From: Halomonas denitrificans
GTDB lineage: Bacteria > Pseudomonadota > Gammaproteobacteria > Pseudomonadales > Halomonadaceae
Direction of reading: 5' to 3'
NCBI RefSeq assembly: GCF_003056305.1
Contig: NZ_PYVX01000004.1
Coordinates: 248,001 to 312,000, forward strand
Length of the DNA: 64,000 nucleotides
Shown in pieces: positions 54,269 through 63,826 of the stretch. The position numbers were made by a program, and so were the translations under genes. Each line of letters starts with the position of its first letter. Positions within the stretch are counted from its first letter, which is position 1. Under the pieces are notes generated by a model. That model did no database searches. It was not told where the DNA came from and was given only the letters and a program-made list of their open reading frames with translations.

Positions 54269-56038
54269 ATGAGATCGCTTTTCGCCGCCACCCACGCCGG
54301 CCGCGCGCCGCTGGCCGTCGTCCGCTTCCTGGGGCTGGTGCTGCTCGGCGCCGTCATCGGCGCCATCGCCGCGCTCGTCGCGGAGGGCTTCGTCGCCGCC
54401 GTGCTCTGGCTCAACGACCTGCTGCTGATCTCGCCGCGCAGCCGCATGATGTTCGAGCACCCGGGTCCGCTGGTCGTCCTCACCATCGCCGTGCCGACCC
54501 TCGGCGGGCTGGCGGTCGGCCTCGTGCACCTCGCCATTCCCGAGCGGCGCCCGCATACCCCGGCCGACGCGATCGCCGCCGTGCAGACCCGTCGCGGCCG
54601 CCTGCCGGCGCGGGCCGGCGGCCTCTCGGCGCTCGGCGCCCTGCTCTCGCTCGGCTGCGGGGCCTCGGTCGGCCAGTACGGCCCCCTGGTGCACCTCGGC
54701 GCCACCCTGGGCTCCCTCGGCGCCCGGCTACTGCGCCTGGGGCGCTCCGAGGACAACGTCACCATCGCCTGCGGGGTGGCCGCCGCCATCGCCACGGCCT
54801 TCAACGCGCCGCTGGCCGGCATCGTCTTCGCCCACGAGGTGGTGCTGCGCCACTACGCCCTGCGCGCCTTCGCCCCGGTGGCCGCGGCGGCCCTGGTCGG
54901 CCACGTGATCGCCGCCACCCTGCTCCAGCGCGGCGCGTTCTTCCACGTCGCCGACACCGCCGTGCCGCGCCCCTGGGAGTTCATCGCCTTCCTCGCCATC
55001 GGCGGCCTCGGCGCTCTGGTCGCCGGTGCCTACATGGGCACCCTGCTCGGCATCGGCCGCCTGGCGCGGCGCCTGCCGCTGGCCGCGCCGCTACGCCCGG
55101 CCCTCGCCGGCGCCCTGCTCGGCCTCGCCGCCCTCTGGGTCCCCGATATCCTTGGCATGGGCCAGGAGACGCTGCGCTTCGCCACCATCGCCGGCGCCTT
55201 CGGCGGCGGCGAGCTGCTGCTGGTCCTGGTGCTCAAGATCGCCGCCACCGGGCTCTGCCTGGGCATGGGCTTCGGCGGCGGGGTGTTCAGCCCGGCGCTG
55301 GTCATCGGCACCCTATTCGGGGCGCTGTGCGCCGGCCTCGTCGGCGCACTCGGCGGGGCGACCCAGGAGACCTTCGTCTTCTATGCCGTCTGCGGCATGG
55401 TGGCGGTCACCGCGCCGGTGATCGGCGCCCCCCTGACCAGCCTGCTCATCGTCTTCGAGCTCACCGGCAGCTACGCGCTGACCACCGCGGCACTGGCGAG
55501 CGTGACCCTCGCGAGCCCCATCGCCGCCCAGCTCTTTGGCCGCTCGCTGTTCGATATCCAGCTCGCCGAGCGCGGCCTGGATCTCTCCGCCGGCCGCGGC
55601 CGCGCCATGCTGCGCGCGACCCCGGTGGTAGAGCACCTGTCCCAAGAGGGCGTGATCCTGCACCCCCGGACGCCGGTGGCCGAGGCGGTCACCGCGCTGT
55701 GTCGGGCCCGCCACGGCGAGGGCTACCTGGTCGACGAGGCGGGGCGCTACCGGGGCTGCGTGAGCCTGGCCGACCTGGAGGCGGCGCGGGAGGCGATGCC
55801 GGATGGCCCCGAGCCATCGCCGCGGGTGGAGCGGGTCGTCCCGCTGGCACGCCCCGTGCTGGCCCCCGACGCCACGCTGTGGGACGCCATGGCCGCGCTC
55901 GAGGACGTCACCGGCGAGGCCCTGCCGGTGGTCGACGCCGAGGGCGCCTTCCTGGGGGTGGTCTTCGAATCGAGCATCGCCCGCGCCTACCTGGCCCGCG
56001 GCGACGAGCTGAGACGGGAGGAGCATGGCACCGGATAG
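54269..56038 (+). CDS. ClC-family protein with two CBS domains, atypical gating residues
   Basis: A 589-residue membrane protein: about 18 ClC helices (residues 20-430), then two CBS domains (about 465-585). The GREGP motif of ClcA reads GQYGPLVHLG (glutamate replaced by Tyr). The region around FNAPLAGIVFAHEVV has Val where ClcA has the proton-path Glu203. GGGVFSPALVIG, the third motif, is intact. The usual GSGIP is also not recognisable. Losing both glutamates points to a passive channel. Starts at TTG 54263 or GTG 54266 are possible alternatives. It overlaps the next gene by 14 bases. Confidence 0.83.
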   Translation: MRSLFAATHAGRAPLAVVRFLGLVLLGAVIGAIAALVAEGFVAAVLWLNDLLLISPRSRMMFEHPGPLVVLTIAVPTLGGLAVGLVHLAIPERRPHTPADAIAAVQTRRGRLPARAGGLSALGALLSLGCGASVGQYGPLVHLGATLGSLGARLLRLGRSEDNVTIACGVAAAIATAFNAPLAGIVFAHEVVLRHYALRAFAPVAAAALVGHVIAATLLQRGAFFHVADTAVPRPWEFIAFLAIGGLGALVAGAYMGTLLGIGRLARRLPLAAPLRPALAGALLGLAALWVPDILGMGQETLRFATIAGAFGGGELLLVLVLKIAATGLCLGMGFGGGVFSPALVIGTLFGALCAGLVGALGGATQETFVFYAVCGMVAVTAPVIGAPLTSLLIVFELTGSYALTTAALASVTLASPIAAQLFGRSLFDIQLAERGLDLSAGRGRAMLRATPVVEHLSQEGVILHPRTPVAEAVTALCRARHGEGYLVDEAGRYRGCVSLADLEAAREAMPDGPEPSPRVERVVPLARPVLAPDATLWDAMAALEDVTGEALPVVDAEGAFLGVVFESSIARAYLARGDELRREEHGTG

Positions 56039-57176
56039 GCACTCGTCAGAGAAAACGCCGACGCAAGGGCGAGCCCGCCGGGCGGCGCGCCGGCTGGGGC
56101 TGGCCCTCGTTCTGGTCACCGCGCCGGTCACGGCCGAGGACCACGCCCTGGTCGTGCTGAGCTGGGGCGGGGCCTACGAGCGCGCCCAGCAGGCGGCGCT
56201 GTTCGCGCCCTACACCGCCGCCACCGGCCGTCAGGTGAGCGTGCGGCAGTACGACGGCGGGATCGCGGGGCTCAGGCGCGCCGTGGCCGCGGGCGAGGTG
56301 CCCTGGGACCTGATCGACATGACCCGCAGCGAGGCGATGGCCGCCTGCGACGAGGGGCTCCTCGAGCCGCTCTCCCCCGCGCTGCTGGCACCGGCACCGG
56401 ACGGCACCCCGGCCCAGGCGGACTTCCTGCCGGGAGCCCTCGGGCGCTGCGCCGTCACCCACAGCATCTTCGCCACCGTCATCGCCTACCGCACCGACGC
56501 CTTCCCCGGCCGTCGACCCACCCGGATCGGCGATCTCTTCGACCAACAACGCTTCCCCGGCCCGCGCGCCCTGCAGGACACCCCGGCGGTCAACCTGGAG
56601 TGGGCGCTGCTCTCCTATCGGGTGCCCCGGGAGGAGCTCTATCGGCTGCTCAGCACGCGCCGCGGCCTGGCGCTGGCCTGGGCGCGCCTGGACAGCCTCG
56701 ACGAGATCCGCTGGTGGCAGGCCGGCGATACCCCGCCGCGCCTGCTGGCCGAGGGCGAGGTGGTGATGGCCTCGGGCTACAACGGCCGCTTCTTCGAGGC
56801 CATGGTCCATCGCGGTGCACCCATCGAGATCCTCTGGGACGGCCAGGTCCAGGAGCACGAGTCCTGGGCGATCCCGCGCGGCGCGCCCCACCCCGAGGCG
56901 GCGCGCGACTTCCTGCGCTTCGCCACCGCCACCGAGCGCCTCGCCGAGCTGGCCCGTCGCATCCCCTACGGCCCGGCCCGGCGCTCCGCGGCCGTGCGGG
57001 TCACCACTCACCCCGAGAGCGGCGTGGACATGCGCCTGCACATCCCGACCCACCCGCTGAACGCTGAGCGGGCGGTGACCAAGGACGAGACCTGGTACGC
57101 CCGCACCCGCTCGCGGATCCAGGCGCTCTTCGCGGCCTGGCGCGCCGAACGCGACGCGAGGCCGGCGCAAGACTAG
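56025..57176 (+). CDS. orphan periplasmic solute-binding protein (polyamine-type)
   Basis: A 383-residue protein: signal peptide to about residue 37, then LVVLSWGGAYERAQQAALFAPYTAATGRQVSVRQYDGG, LRRAVAAGEVPWDLIDMT and WQAGDTPPRLLAEGEVVMASGYNGR, matching PotD/SBP-8-like binding proteins of spermidine/putrescine type importers. No permease or ATPase lies nearby. It overlaps the ClC gene by 14 bases, unusual, suggesting coupled expression with a channel. Its 3' end overlaps the convergent methyltransferase gene by 4 bases. Confidence 0.8.
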   Translation: MAPDRHSSEKTPTQGRARRAARRLGLALVLVTAPVTAEDHALVVLSWGGAYERAQQAALFAPYTAATGRQVSVRQYDGGIAGLRRAVAAGEVPWDLIDMTRSEAMAACDEGLLEPLSPALLAPAPDGTPAQADFLPGALGRCAVTHSIFATVIAYRTDAFPGRRPTRIGDLFDQQRFPGPRALQDTPAVNLEWALLSYRVPREELYRLLSTRRGLALAWARLDSLDEIRWWQAGDTPPRLLAEGEVVMASGYNGRFFEAMVHRGAPIEILWDGQVQEHESWAIPRGAPHPEAARDFLRFATATERLAELARRIPYGPARRSAAVRVTTHPESGVDMRLHIPTHPLNAERAVTKDETWYARTRSRIQALFAAWRAERDARPAQD

Positions 57177-58390
57177 CGCCGCGCGGCGCGCAGCAGCAGG
57201 TTGCGCGGGGTCAGCTCGCGGGCGCAGAAGGTACCAAGCTCCACCGCGAAGCCCGCCTCCTCCAGGCGCAGGGCACGATCCAGCACCAGCCACACCTCCA
57301 GCGGACGACGGAACAGGTGGCGCACCAGCTCGCGGCGCACCACCTCGCCCCGGCGCCGCTCGCCGGCGGCCTCGAAGGCCGCCCAGTCGATGTCCGCCGG
57401 CATGGCCAGGCCCTTCTGTTCGGCCGCCCAGCGGCAGAAGCCCGCGAAGTCCGCCGGCAGCCGGCCGTAGGCCAGGCTCGGCACCGGCAGGTAGGCGTCG
57501 ACGCCGCGCACCTCGCGCTGCAGCAGGTCGAAGCCAAGCCGCCAGGCGCCGGCCTGCTCGCGCCGACGGCGCACGTGCCGCGGCGCGGTCACCGTCTCCT
57601 GCACCGCCATGGCGAGCTCCTCGCGACTGAGCGTGAGCCCCAGCGCCGCCGCCCGCTCCCGCCCCTGCTGCGACAGGGGCCGATAGTGCGCCGCGGCGGT
57701 GCGCTGATAGCAGCAGGGCGCCAGGGTCACGGCGCTGCCCTGGGCGGCACAGAGCTCGATCAGCCGCGCGTGCAGGTCGCCGCAGGCGTGCAGCGCCGCC
57801 ACGTGCGTCTCGGACGAAAGCCAGCGCCCCGCCTCGGGCGCCAGCACGTCCTGCTCGGCCATGCGTACCGCCGCGCCCTGGCGGTCGGCCAGTCGCTGCC
57901 CGTCCTGGCAGAGCGCCGCCTGCCACTCCAGCGCCGTCACCTCGGTCTCGCCGCGGCGCGAGAGCGCCCGGGCCAGGTGCCCCTTGCCGGCGCACCACTC
58001 CACCAGCCGCTCGTCGGGCGCGGCCGCTACCCGAGGCAGGAAGGCCTCGATCTGCGACCACTTGCGTCCGCCGACGTGGGCCGCCCAGGCCGCCGGCAGC
58101 GCGTCGCCGTCGCCGTCGAGTTCAGGCAGCGCCGAAAGCGCCTCGAGCTTTGCCACCGGCAACCACTCGGCGAGGGGCGAGTCGGTGAAGGGCGCGTCCT
58201 GAAGGCGCGCCGCCTCGTCGTCGGTGAGCGCCAGCAGCGCCGCGTCCAGTGCCGAGGATGCCTCGCCCCAGGGCGAGGCCCGGTGCTGGAACGGCAGCGG
58301 ACGCCACAGCGGCTGCGACTCGGCGAGCAGCACGGTCAGCCGCGCGAAGCGCTCGGCATGGGACAGGGAGGGGGCAACAGACGGGGACAT
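57173..58390 (-). CDS. SAM-dependent methyltransferase-like protein
   Basis: A 405-residue protein. VEWCAGKGHLARALSRRGETEVTALEW is a Rossmann SAM-binding motif; AALHACGDLHARLIELCAA and VTLAPCCYQRTAAAHYRPLS match the methyltransferase-domain family related to eukaryotic METTL25/GSTCD. It may modify RNA or protein; substrate unknown. It is convergent with the solute-binding protein and divergent from the SDR gene. Confidence 0.75.
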   Translation of the reverse strand: MSPSVAPSLSHAERFARLTVLLAESQPLWRPLPFQHRASPWGEASSALDAALLALTDDEAARLQDAPFTDSPLAEWLPVAKLEALSALPELDGDGDALPAAWAAHVGGRKWSQIEAFLPRVAAAPDERLVEWCAGKGHLARALSRRGETEVTALEWQAALCQDGQRLADRQGAAVRMAEQDVLAPEAGRWLSSETHVAALHACGDLHARLIELCAAQGSAVTLAPCCYQRTAAAHYRPLSQQGRERAAALGLTLSREELAMAVQETVTAPRHVRRRREQAGAWRLGFDLLQREVRGVDAYLPVPSLAYGRLPADFAGFCRWAAEQKGLAMPADIDWAAFEAAGERRRGEVVRRELVRHLFRRPLEVWLVLDRALRLEEAGFAVELGTFCARELTPRNLLLRAARR

Positions 58391-58514
58391 GGACGCTCGA
58401 CCTCGGAAGTGGCCCGCATTGTAGGGGCTTCGAGCGCGGCTTGCATGGTCGGGCGCCAGGCGACAGAGTGCGGGGTTGCCTTACCCTCTTCCCCGACCGC
58501 CAGGAGCCCGATCG

Positions 58515-59381
58515 ATGTCCGCCTCCCCCGATACTCCCACCCGAAGCGTGCTGGTCACCGGGGCCTCCAGCGGCATCGGCCGAGCCGCCGCCCTGGCCCT
58601 GGCCGAGCGCGGCTGGCGGGTGTTCGCCACCGCGCGTCGCGACGCGGACCTGGCGCGGCTGCGCGAGGCGGGCCTGACGGCGGTCTACCTCGATCTCAAT
58701 GAGAGCGAATCGATCGCCGCCTGCGTCGAGACGGTGCTGGCGGCGACCGGCGGGCGGCTCGAGGCGCTCTTCAACAACGCCGCCTACGGCCAGCCCGGCG
58801 CGGTGGAGGATCTCTCCCGGGCGGTGCTGCGCGCCCAGCTGGAGACCAACCTGCTCGGCACCCACGAGCTCACCTGCCGGGTGCTGCCGGCGATGCGCCG
58901 CCAGGGCGGCGGGCGCATCGTGCAGAACAGCTCGGTGCTGGGGCTGGCCGCCCTGCCCTACCGCGGCGCCTACGTCTGCTCCAAGTTCGCCCTCGAAGGG
59001 CTGACCGACACCCTGCGCCTGGAGCTTCACGGCAGCGGCATCCACGTCAGCCTGATCGAGCCGGGGCCGATCACCAGCCGCTTTCGCGAGAGCGCCTACC
59101 GCGCCTTCAAGGCGCATATCGACACCGCGGCAAGCGCCCACGCCGAGACCTACCGCGCCGTGGAGGCGCGACTGGCCGGCGACGACGGCGGCGGGCGCTT
59201 CACCCTGGGGCCCGAGGCGGTGGTCGAGAAGCTGGTGCATGCCCTGGAGAGCCGGCGCCCCAGGGCGCGCTACTACGTGACCCTGCCGACCCACCTGTTC
59301 GGCACCCTGAGGCGGCTGCTCGGCACCCGGCTGCTTGATCGGCTGCTGCTGCGCTCCACCCGTGACGAGCGCCGGCTCTAG
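58515..59381 (+). CDS. short-chain dehydrogenase/reductase
   Basis: A 288-residue SDR: cofactor motif TGASSGIG near residue 15, NNAAYG, the Ser of QNSSVLG and the catalytic Tyr-x3-Lys of YVCSK (about residue 155). A longer C-terminus ends in a helical tail, as in SDRs acting on lipid or aromatic substrates. ATG at 58515 follows CAGGAG; upstream in-frame ATG at 58476 lacks support. Substrate not known. Confidence 0.87.
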   Translation: MSASPDTPTRSVLVTGASSGIGRAAALALAERGWRVFATARRDADLARLREAGLTAVYLDLNESESIAACVETVLAATGGRLEALFNNAAYGQPGAVEDLSRAVLRAQLETNLLGTHELTCRVLPAMRRQGGGRIVQNSSVLGLAALPYRGAYVCSKFALEGLTDTLRLELHGSGIHVSLIEPGPITSRFRESAYRAFKAHIDTAASAHAETYRAVEARLAGDDGGGRFTLGPEAVVEKLVHALESRRPRARYYVTLPTHLFGTLRRLLGTRLLDRLLLRSTRDERRL

Positions 59382-59397
59382 CGGCGCGCGAGGTGCG

Positions 59398-60366
59398 TCA
59401 GATGGTGTTGCGCAGGCCCAGCTCAAAGGGGTGCGGGTCGAGGTAGGTCTGGGCGCGGATGTAGTCCGAGCCGTAGCGCTTCACGTAGTGGGTGAGCAGG
59501 CGGATCGGCACCACCAGGTGCACGTGGCCCTGGCGGTAGTCCTCGATGGCCGTCAGCAGGTCCTGGCGGGCCTCGCCGTCGACGGCCTGCTTGAGGTAGC
59601 CCAGCACGTGCAGCAGGGCGTTAGTGTGGCCCTTGCGGGTCGCCGGCCGGCCGAGCGCCGCCATGAAGCGCTGCAGGTAGTGGGCCATGGCCTCGTCGAG
59701 CGGCCGCTTGCTGGCGTCGGCCAGGTAGCGGCCCAGCTCGCGATAGGTCTCCACGTGGTGGGCCATCAGCAGGTACTTCTGCCGGCTGTGAAACTGCAGC
59801 AGGGCGTGATAGCTGGGCGCGGCCTCCACCTGGCGCTTCCAGTCGTCGAAGGCGTAGACCCGGGTGATGAAGTTCTCGCGCAGCACGGCATCGTTGAGCC
59901 GCGCCTCCTCCTCCAGTGGCAGCTCCGGGAAGTGGCGACGCAGGGCGCGCACGAAGGCGCCCGAGTCCGAGTGGCTGGGCATGCCGTTGGGGTGGTAGAC
60001 CTTGACCCGCTCGAGCCCGCAGCTCGGTGAGCCCTTCATCAGGATGAAGCCGCGCAGGTGGCGGTGGCCGTCGACGAACGCCTGGCTGACCTCCTCCAGG
60101 CGCTCGGTGACGTCGAGGCTCGGGTCCTGGGTGCCCAGCACCCGGGGCGTCTCGTCGTGCAGGCCGACCAGGCGGATGGGCTCGCGCGGCACGCCGAGCC
60201 CGGCGGCGAGCTCGGGGCAGAAAGGCTCGAAGGCGAAGCGCTCCTGGAGCACCTCCAGGCAGTAGCGGGAGCGCTTGTGCCCGCCGTTGTAGCGCACCTG
60301 CTCGCCCGTCAGGCAGGCGCTGATGCCGACAGGAATCCGTTCCCTGCTTGCCGACTGCTCCGTCAT
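59398..60366 (-). CDS. YbgA-family protein (DUF523-DUF1722)
   Basis: A 322-residue fusion. DUF523 covers residues 10-160 (ISACLTGEQVRYNGGHKRSRYC, ILMKGSPSCGLERVKVY), with Cys residues typical of the domain; DUF1722 follows to the end (YHALLQFHSRQKYLLMAHHVETYRELGRYLAD..HLVVPIRLLTHYVKRYG). Family members sit near photolyase or DNA-repair genes in some bacteria; here the neighbours give no hint. ATG at 60366 follows GAGGAGAGC. Confidence 0.88.
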   Translation of the reverse strand: MTEQSASRERIPVGISACLTGEQVRYNGGHKRSRYCLEVLQERFAFEPFCPELAAGLGVPREPIRLVGLHDETPRVLGTQDPSLDVTERLEEVSQAFVDGHRHLRGFILMKGSPSCGLERVKVYHPNGMPSHSDSGAFVRALRRHFPELPLEEEARLNDAVLRENFITRVYAFDDWKRQVEAAPSYHALLQFHSRQKYLLMAHHVETYRELGRYLADASKRPLDEAMAHYLQRFMAALGRPATRKGHTNALLHVLGYLKQAVDGEARQDLLTAIEDYRQGHVHLVVPIRLLTHYVKRYGSDYIRAQTYLDPHPFELGLRNTI

Positions 60367-60577
60367 TGCCGCTCTCCTCATCTTGCCTCTGGCTCGCCTG
60401 AGCCGACCCTGCGCCAGCGCCCCGGAATTCCCCCGGGGCCGCCTCATTGTCGCATAGCCGCGCCGAGCTGCCAGCCCGCGGCGCAGACGCTCGACCCGCC
60501 GACCCAGCGTCCCGCAGCTGGTGGCGCTTCGCGCTTGTTGGTATCGTCGCCGCGCCATCCCCCCATCAGGAGTCACC

Positions 60578-60925
60578 ATGTCACAGAAGATCTACTGCAC
60601 CGCGAGCTTCAAGCCCAAGCCCGGCCGGGAAGACGCCGTCTTCCGCGCCCTCCAGGCCCTGGAGCCGAACGCCCACCGCGAGGACGCCTGCCTGCACTAC
60701 ACCGTCACCCGTCGCATCGACAACCCCTTCGCCCAGGGCGAGAGCTACCCCATCGTCTTCCACGAGATCTGGGCCAACCGCGAGGCCTTCGAGGCGCACT
60801 GCCAGCGCCGCGAGATCCGCGCGTTCTTCGCCACCCACCTCGAGGACCCGGACGGCGACATCGAGGACGCCAACGTCTGCGTCTACACCGACGAGCCCAC
60901 CGACTTCGACGCGCCCGAGCTCTGA
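60578..60925 (+). CDS. antibiotic biosynthesis monooxygenase (ABM) domain protein
   Basis: A 115-residue small protein of the ferredoxin-like ABM fold: KPGREDAVFRALQALEPNAHREDACLHYTVTRR, then HEIWANREAFEAHCQRREIRAFF, with a conserved His and Trp. Members include quinol monooxygenase YgiN and haem-degrading enzymes; here the activity is unknown. ATG at 60578 has CAGGAG nine bases upstream. Confidence 0.85.
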   Translation: MSQKIYCTASFKPKPGREDAVFRALQALEPNAHREDACLHYTVTRRIDNPFAQGESYPIVFHEIWANREAFEAHCQRREIRAFFATHLEDPDGDIEDANVCVYTDEPTDFDAPEL

Positions 60926-60938
60926 TCCGCCCGCCGGC

Positions 60939-61667
60939 TCAGCGCTCGGCCAGCGGCCCGAGCAGCGCCGGTGGCCGCCACGCTCCCCCGAGCCGCCTTA
61001 GGCCGGCCCAGAGGGTCACCTGGTTGGCGGTCAGCACCTCGCGGCCGGCCTCCCGGACCAGTGCCTCGCGCACCGCCAGGGTGTCGATGGCGGTATCGGG
61101 GATCAGCAGCGGCCGCGCGGTGTCGGGATGGCGGGCGGCGAAGCGGCGCACCTCCTCGCAAATGTCGGCGCGGTGCGAGTCCGCGGCATAGGGGCAGTCC
61201 AGCGCCTTGTCGTGGATCACGCCGACCCCGCCCTCGCGCAGGAAACTCACCAGCCTCAGGGTGACGTCGTCCGGATAGGGGCTCAGCAGGTCGACCCGCT
61301 CGTGCCCGAGGGCATCGAGGGCATCGAGAAATGCCAGCGCCGTGCTGGTCACCGGTACCCCAAGCCGCGCCTCGAGGGCGGCGCGCTGCTCCCGGGCCCA
61401 GCCGAGCCCGCCGATGAAACTGGCGCTGGTGCAGGCCCACACCACGGCACGTGCCCCGGCCTCCTCGACCAGCCACTCGCCCGGCGGGGCCAACCGCTCC
61501 ACGGCGCCCAGGGCGAGCAGCGCCGCCGGGGCGTGGTGGCCATCGCTTGGCACCCGGCCCAGGGCGAGCCGCGGCAGCTCGTGGCCTCGCTTCCCCAGGG
61601 TGAGCCACTCGTAGTCATCCGGCCCGTCGTCGGGCAGCAGGATGCCCAGGCAGTCGGCGTGCATCAT
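60939..61667 (-). CDS. Asp/Glu racemase-superfamily protein (maleate isomerase/arylmalonate decarboxylase type)
   Basis: A 242-residue protein. CLGILLPDDGPDDYEW is the N-terminal strand-loop, VVWACTSASFIGG holds the first catalytic Cys of the maleate cis-trans isomerase/AMDase family, and VTSTALAFLDALDALG follows. The second Cys may lie in ALDCPYAADSHRAD. ATG at 61667 has GGAG nine bases upstream; a start at 61691 is possible and adds eight residues. Degradation of nicotinate-like or malonate-type compounds is possible, but no pathway neighbours exist. Confidence 0.75.
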   Translation of the reverse strand: MMHADCLGILLPDDGPDDYEWLTLGKRGHELPRLALGRVPSDGHHAPAALLALGAVERLAPPGEWLVEEAGARAVVWACTSASFIGGLGWAREQRAALEARLGVPVTSTALAFLDALDALGHERVDLLSPYPDDVTLRLVSFLREGGVGVIHDKALDCPYAADSHRADICEEVRRFAARHPDTARPLLIPDTAIDTLAVREALVREAGREVLTANQVTLWAGLRRLGGAWRPPALLGPLAER

Positions 61668-61864
61668 GTCAGACACTCCGTAAACGGCCATGCGTGCAGG
61701 TTCCATCTCCATGAGCCGGGGATTCGTCCGGCGCTCCGACCGGCGGCCCATCTCGCTCGCGGTTCCACGGCCTCGAAACGCACCGCCCCTTCGCTCAGGA
61801 CGAAGGGGCGAGCCGGATTGCAGCAAAGGGGCCGGGGCAGGATGCCCCGTGCCGCGCGACGACC

Positions 61865-62098
61865 TCAGTCGTCGCCGTCGACCTCGTGGCCAATGATGCC
61901 GCCGATGGCCGCACCGCCGAGGGTACCGGTCGTGCTGCCGCCGGTGAGGATGGAGCCCCCCACGGCACCCGCGCCGGCCCCGAGGACGGTATTCCGGTCC
62001 TGGGTCGACATGCCGGAACAGGCGGTGAGGCCAAGCGCCAGCAACGCCGCAACCGCGACGCGGGGCCATCGATGTGTCGTGTTATGCAGGGTCTTCAT
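61865..62098 (-). CDS. OsmB-like glycine-zipper lipoprotein
   Basis: A 77-residue lipoprotein with lipobox LTACSGMS near residue 27 and a glycine-zipper (AGAGAVGGSILTGGS.TGTLGGAAIGGIIGHEV). The size and layout match OsmB-type osmotically inducible lipoproteins of the outer membrane. ATG at 62098. A 234-base gap separates it from the DUF503 gene. Confidence 0.8.
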   Translation of the reverse strand: MKTLHNTTHRWPRVAVAALLALGLTACSGMSTQDRNTVLGAGAGAVGGSILTGGSTTGTLGGAAIGGIIGHEVDGDD

Positions 62099-62351
62099 AT
62101 GGAATACCTCTCCTTGGCTATCAAGCCGCCTGTCGCGGCGTTCACGAATCCATCGAGCGGCACGGCAAACACCCCCGGCCACTCGGCGACGTCCCAGCCC
62201 GTAATGACTTCTGGCTGACAACAAGGTTCCCTCCCACGACAGGGCGACCTCGTGGCACGGACGAATCTGCGTGGCGTCCGAGAAACCCCGGGAGCGGCTT
62301 GGTCTAAAGCTCGGCAACGTCGGCATCGACCCAAGGTCGGAGGGGAACGCC

Positions 62352-62633
62352 TCACAACGGTTCTCGGCGGACATTCATCACCCGGCCATCGACCGTACGC
62401 TGACACTTCTCCTCGATCTCGCTGCACAGCGCCTCCACGGCCCGCGCCGTGCGCCCCACCACCACGAAGGTCCACTCGCTGGCATCGTGACGATCGTGAT
62501 CACCGCTCTCGCAGACGGCGACCGCCGGCTGGCGTCCGAAGCGTTCGTGAAGCCCCCCCATGCGCTGCCGCTTCTCCTTGAGGGAGCGACAGCCCGGCAG
62601 GGCGAACGTCAGGGTGAGGATCGTGATGTGCAT
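62352..62633 (-). CDS. DUF503 family protein
   Basis: A 93-residue protein. MHITILTLTFALPGCRSLKEKRQRMGGL, VAVCESGDHDRHDASEWTFVVVGRTARAVEALCSEI match DUF503, a small ribosome-associated or cold-shock-like family of unclear role (YlxP in Bacillus binds 30S). ATG at 62633 follows GGAGGAG. The ORF can be extended upstream but lacks family support. Confidence 0.82.
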   Translation of the reverse strand: MHITILTLTFALPGCRSLKEKRQRMGGLHERFGRQPAVAVCESGDHDRHDASEWTFVVVGRTARAVEALCSEIEEKCQRTVDGRVMNVRREPL

Positions 62634-62736
62634 GGGCTCCTCCTTTGGCGCGGCCCGGCGGCGCGCGGTAAGCTCATGGCCGGCGCTCGCGCCCTCATGC
62701 CCGCATCGAGATCCAACGTACAAGGAGGCAACGGCC

Positions 62737-63126
62737 ATGCACACCCCGACCCTGGCCGTGACCCGCACACCGCTGGTCGCCGTCTACGGCACCCTGAAGC
62801 GCGGCCTGCGCAACCATCACTGGCTCGACGGCGCCGCCTTCCTGGGTGAAGACCGCCTCAGCGACGCCACGCTCTACGACCTGGGGCCCTACCCCGCCGC
62901 CAAGCTCGAGCCCTCCCGGGGCATCGCGGTGGAGGTGTTTCGGGTCGATGCCCGGCTGCTGGCCGGCCTCGACCGGCTGGAGGACTACCGGGTGCGCACC
63001 CCGCGCGAGGGCGACTACGACCGCCTCGTCCAGGCGACCGCGTTCGGCCCCGCCTGGCTCTATCTCTACAACCGCCCGGTCGCCGGTTATCCAGTGATCC
63101 GCGAAGGCCCCTGGCTGCCCCGCTAG
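62737..63126 (+). CDS. gamma-glutamylcyclotransferase-family (AIG2-like) protein
   Basis: A 129-residue protein. AVYGTLKRGLRNHHWLDGAAFLGED is the family signature (substrate loop YGTLK), with VDARLLAGLDRLEDYRV and the acid residue following. It probably turns gamma-glutamylamines into 5-oxoproline, related to glutathione turnover. AAGGAGG at 62721-62727 sets the ATG at 62737. Confidence 0.86.
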   Translation: MHTPTLAVTRTPLVAVYGTLKRGLRNHHWLDGAAFLGEDRLSDATLYDLGPYPAAKLEPSRGIAVEVFRVDARLLAGLDRLEDYRVRTPREGDYDRLVQATAFGPAWLYLYNRPVAGYPVIREGPWLPR

Positions 63127-63208
63127 CGCCGCGCCTATGCTATAAACGCGCTCTCGAAGGCGGCGCCTTCGCGATATCCCCCTGTGCGACACCACCAAGG
63201 AGACGGTC

Positions 63209-63532
63209 ATGGTTCGCTTCGTTATCACCCTCGCCGCGCTGGCCGGCCTGGCCTACGGCGGCATCTACTTCTACTACGACGTCAGCCTGAAGCGCGCCGT
63301 CGGCGATCACCTCGACCGCCTCGGCCTCACCGCGGTGGAGGTGAAAGGGATCGACTTCGCCCCCATGGCGCCGCTGGTCACCGACACCCATATCACCGCC
63401 GAGGTCGCCTACCGCAGCGCCGAGGCGAGCCTCGACATCCGCGTGATCGGCCATCCGGTGTTCTCCGAGGAGTATCGTCTCGAACTCGACAGCCTGCAGG
63501 CCTTCCGCCTCAGCATCGGGGCGGGCGAGTGA
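63209..63532 (+). CDS. small hypothetical membrane-anchored protein
   Basis: A 107-residue protein with one N-terminal helix (FVITLAALAGLAYGGIYFYYD) and a soluble, strand-rich tail without known motif. It may be inner-membrane anchored, facing the periplasm. AAGGAG precedes the ATG at 63209. I recognise no family. Confidence 0.6.
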   Translation: MVRFVITLAALAGLAYGGIYFYYDVSLKRAVGDHLDRLGLTAVEVKGIDFAPMAPLVTDTHITAEVAYRSAEASLDIRVIGHPVFSEEYRLELDSLQAFRLSIGAGE

Positions 63533-63826
63533 ACCCGGGCCGTGAGACGGCCCCGGCTCGGCCCCGCTGTGACAGCCATCGACCGCCGTCGTCCGCGTGA
63601 TGCGGTCCCGACATGCCGGAGAGTCGTGCAGGGATGCCGTATTCTGATCACCTCCACCGTCGGGCTTGTGCCTGTCGCATGCCGGTGGCCCATACCGAGC
63701 GGCATGTCGGAGAACACCTCGTCGACGGGGGGCGCCAGAAAGTCGCCGTTGAGCGCAGAGCCTGCGCCATGCGCATGGCGACACTGACGGGGCGCCCCCT
63801 TGAACGCCAGCGACGCTGACACCCGA

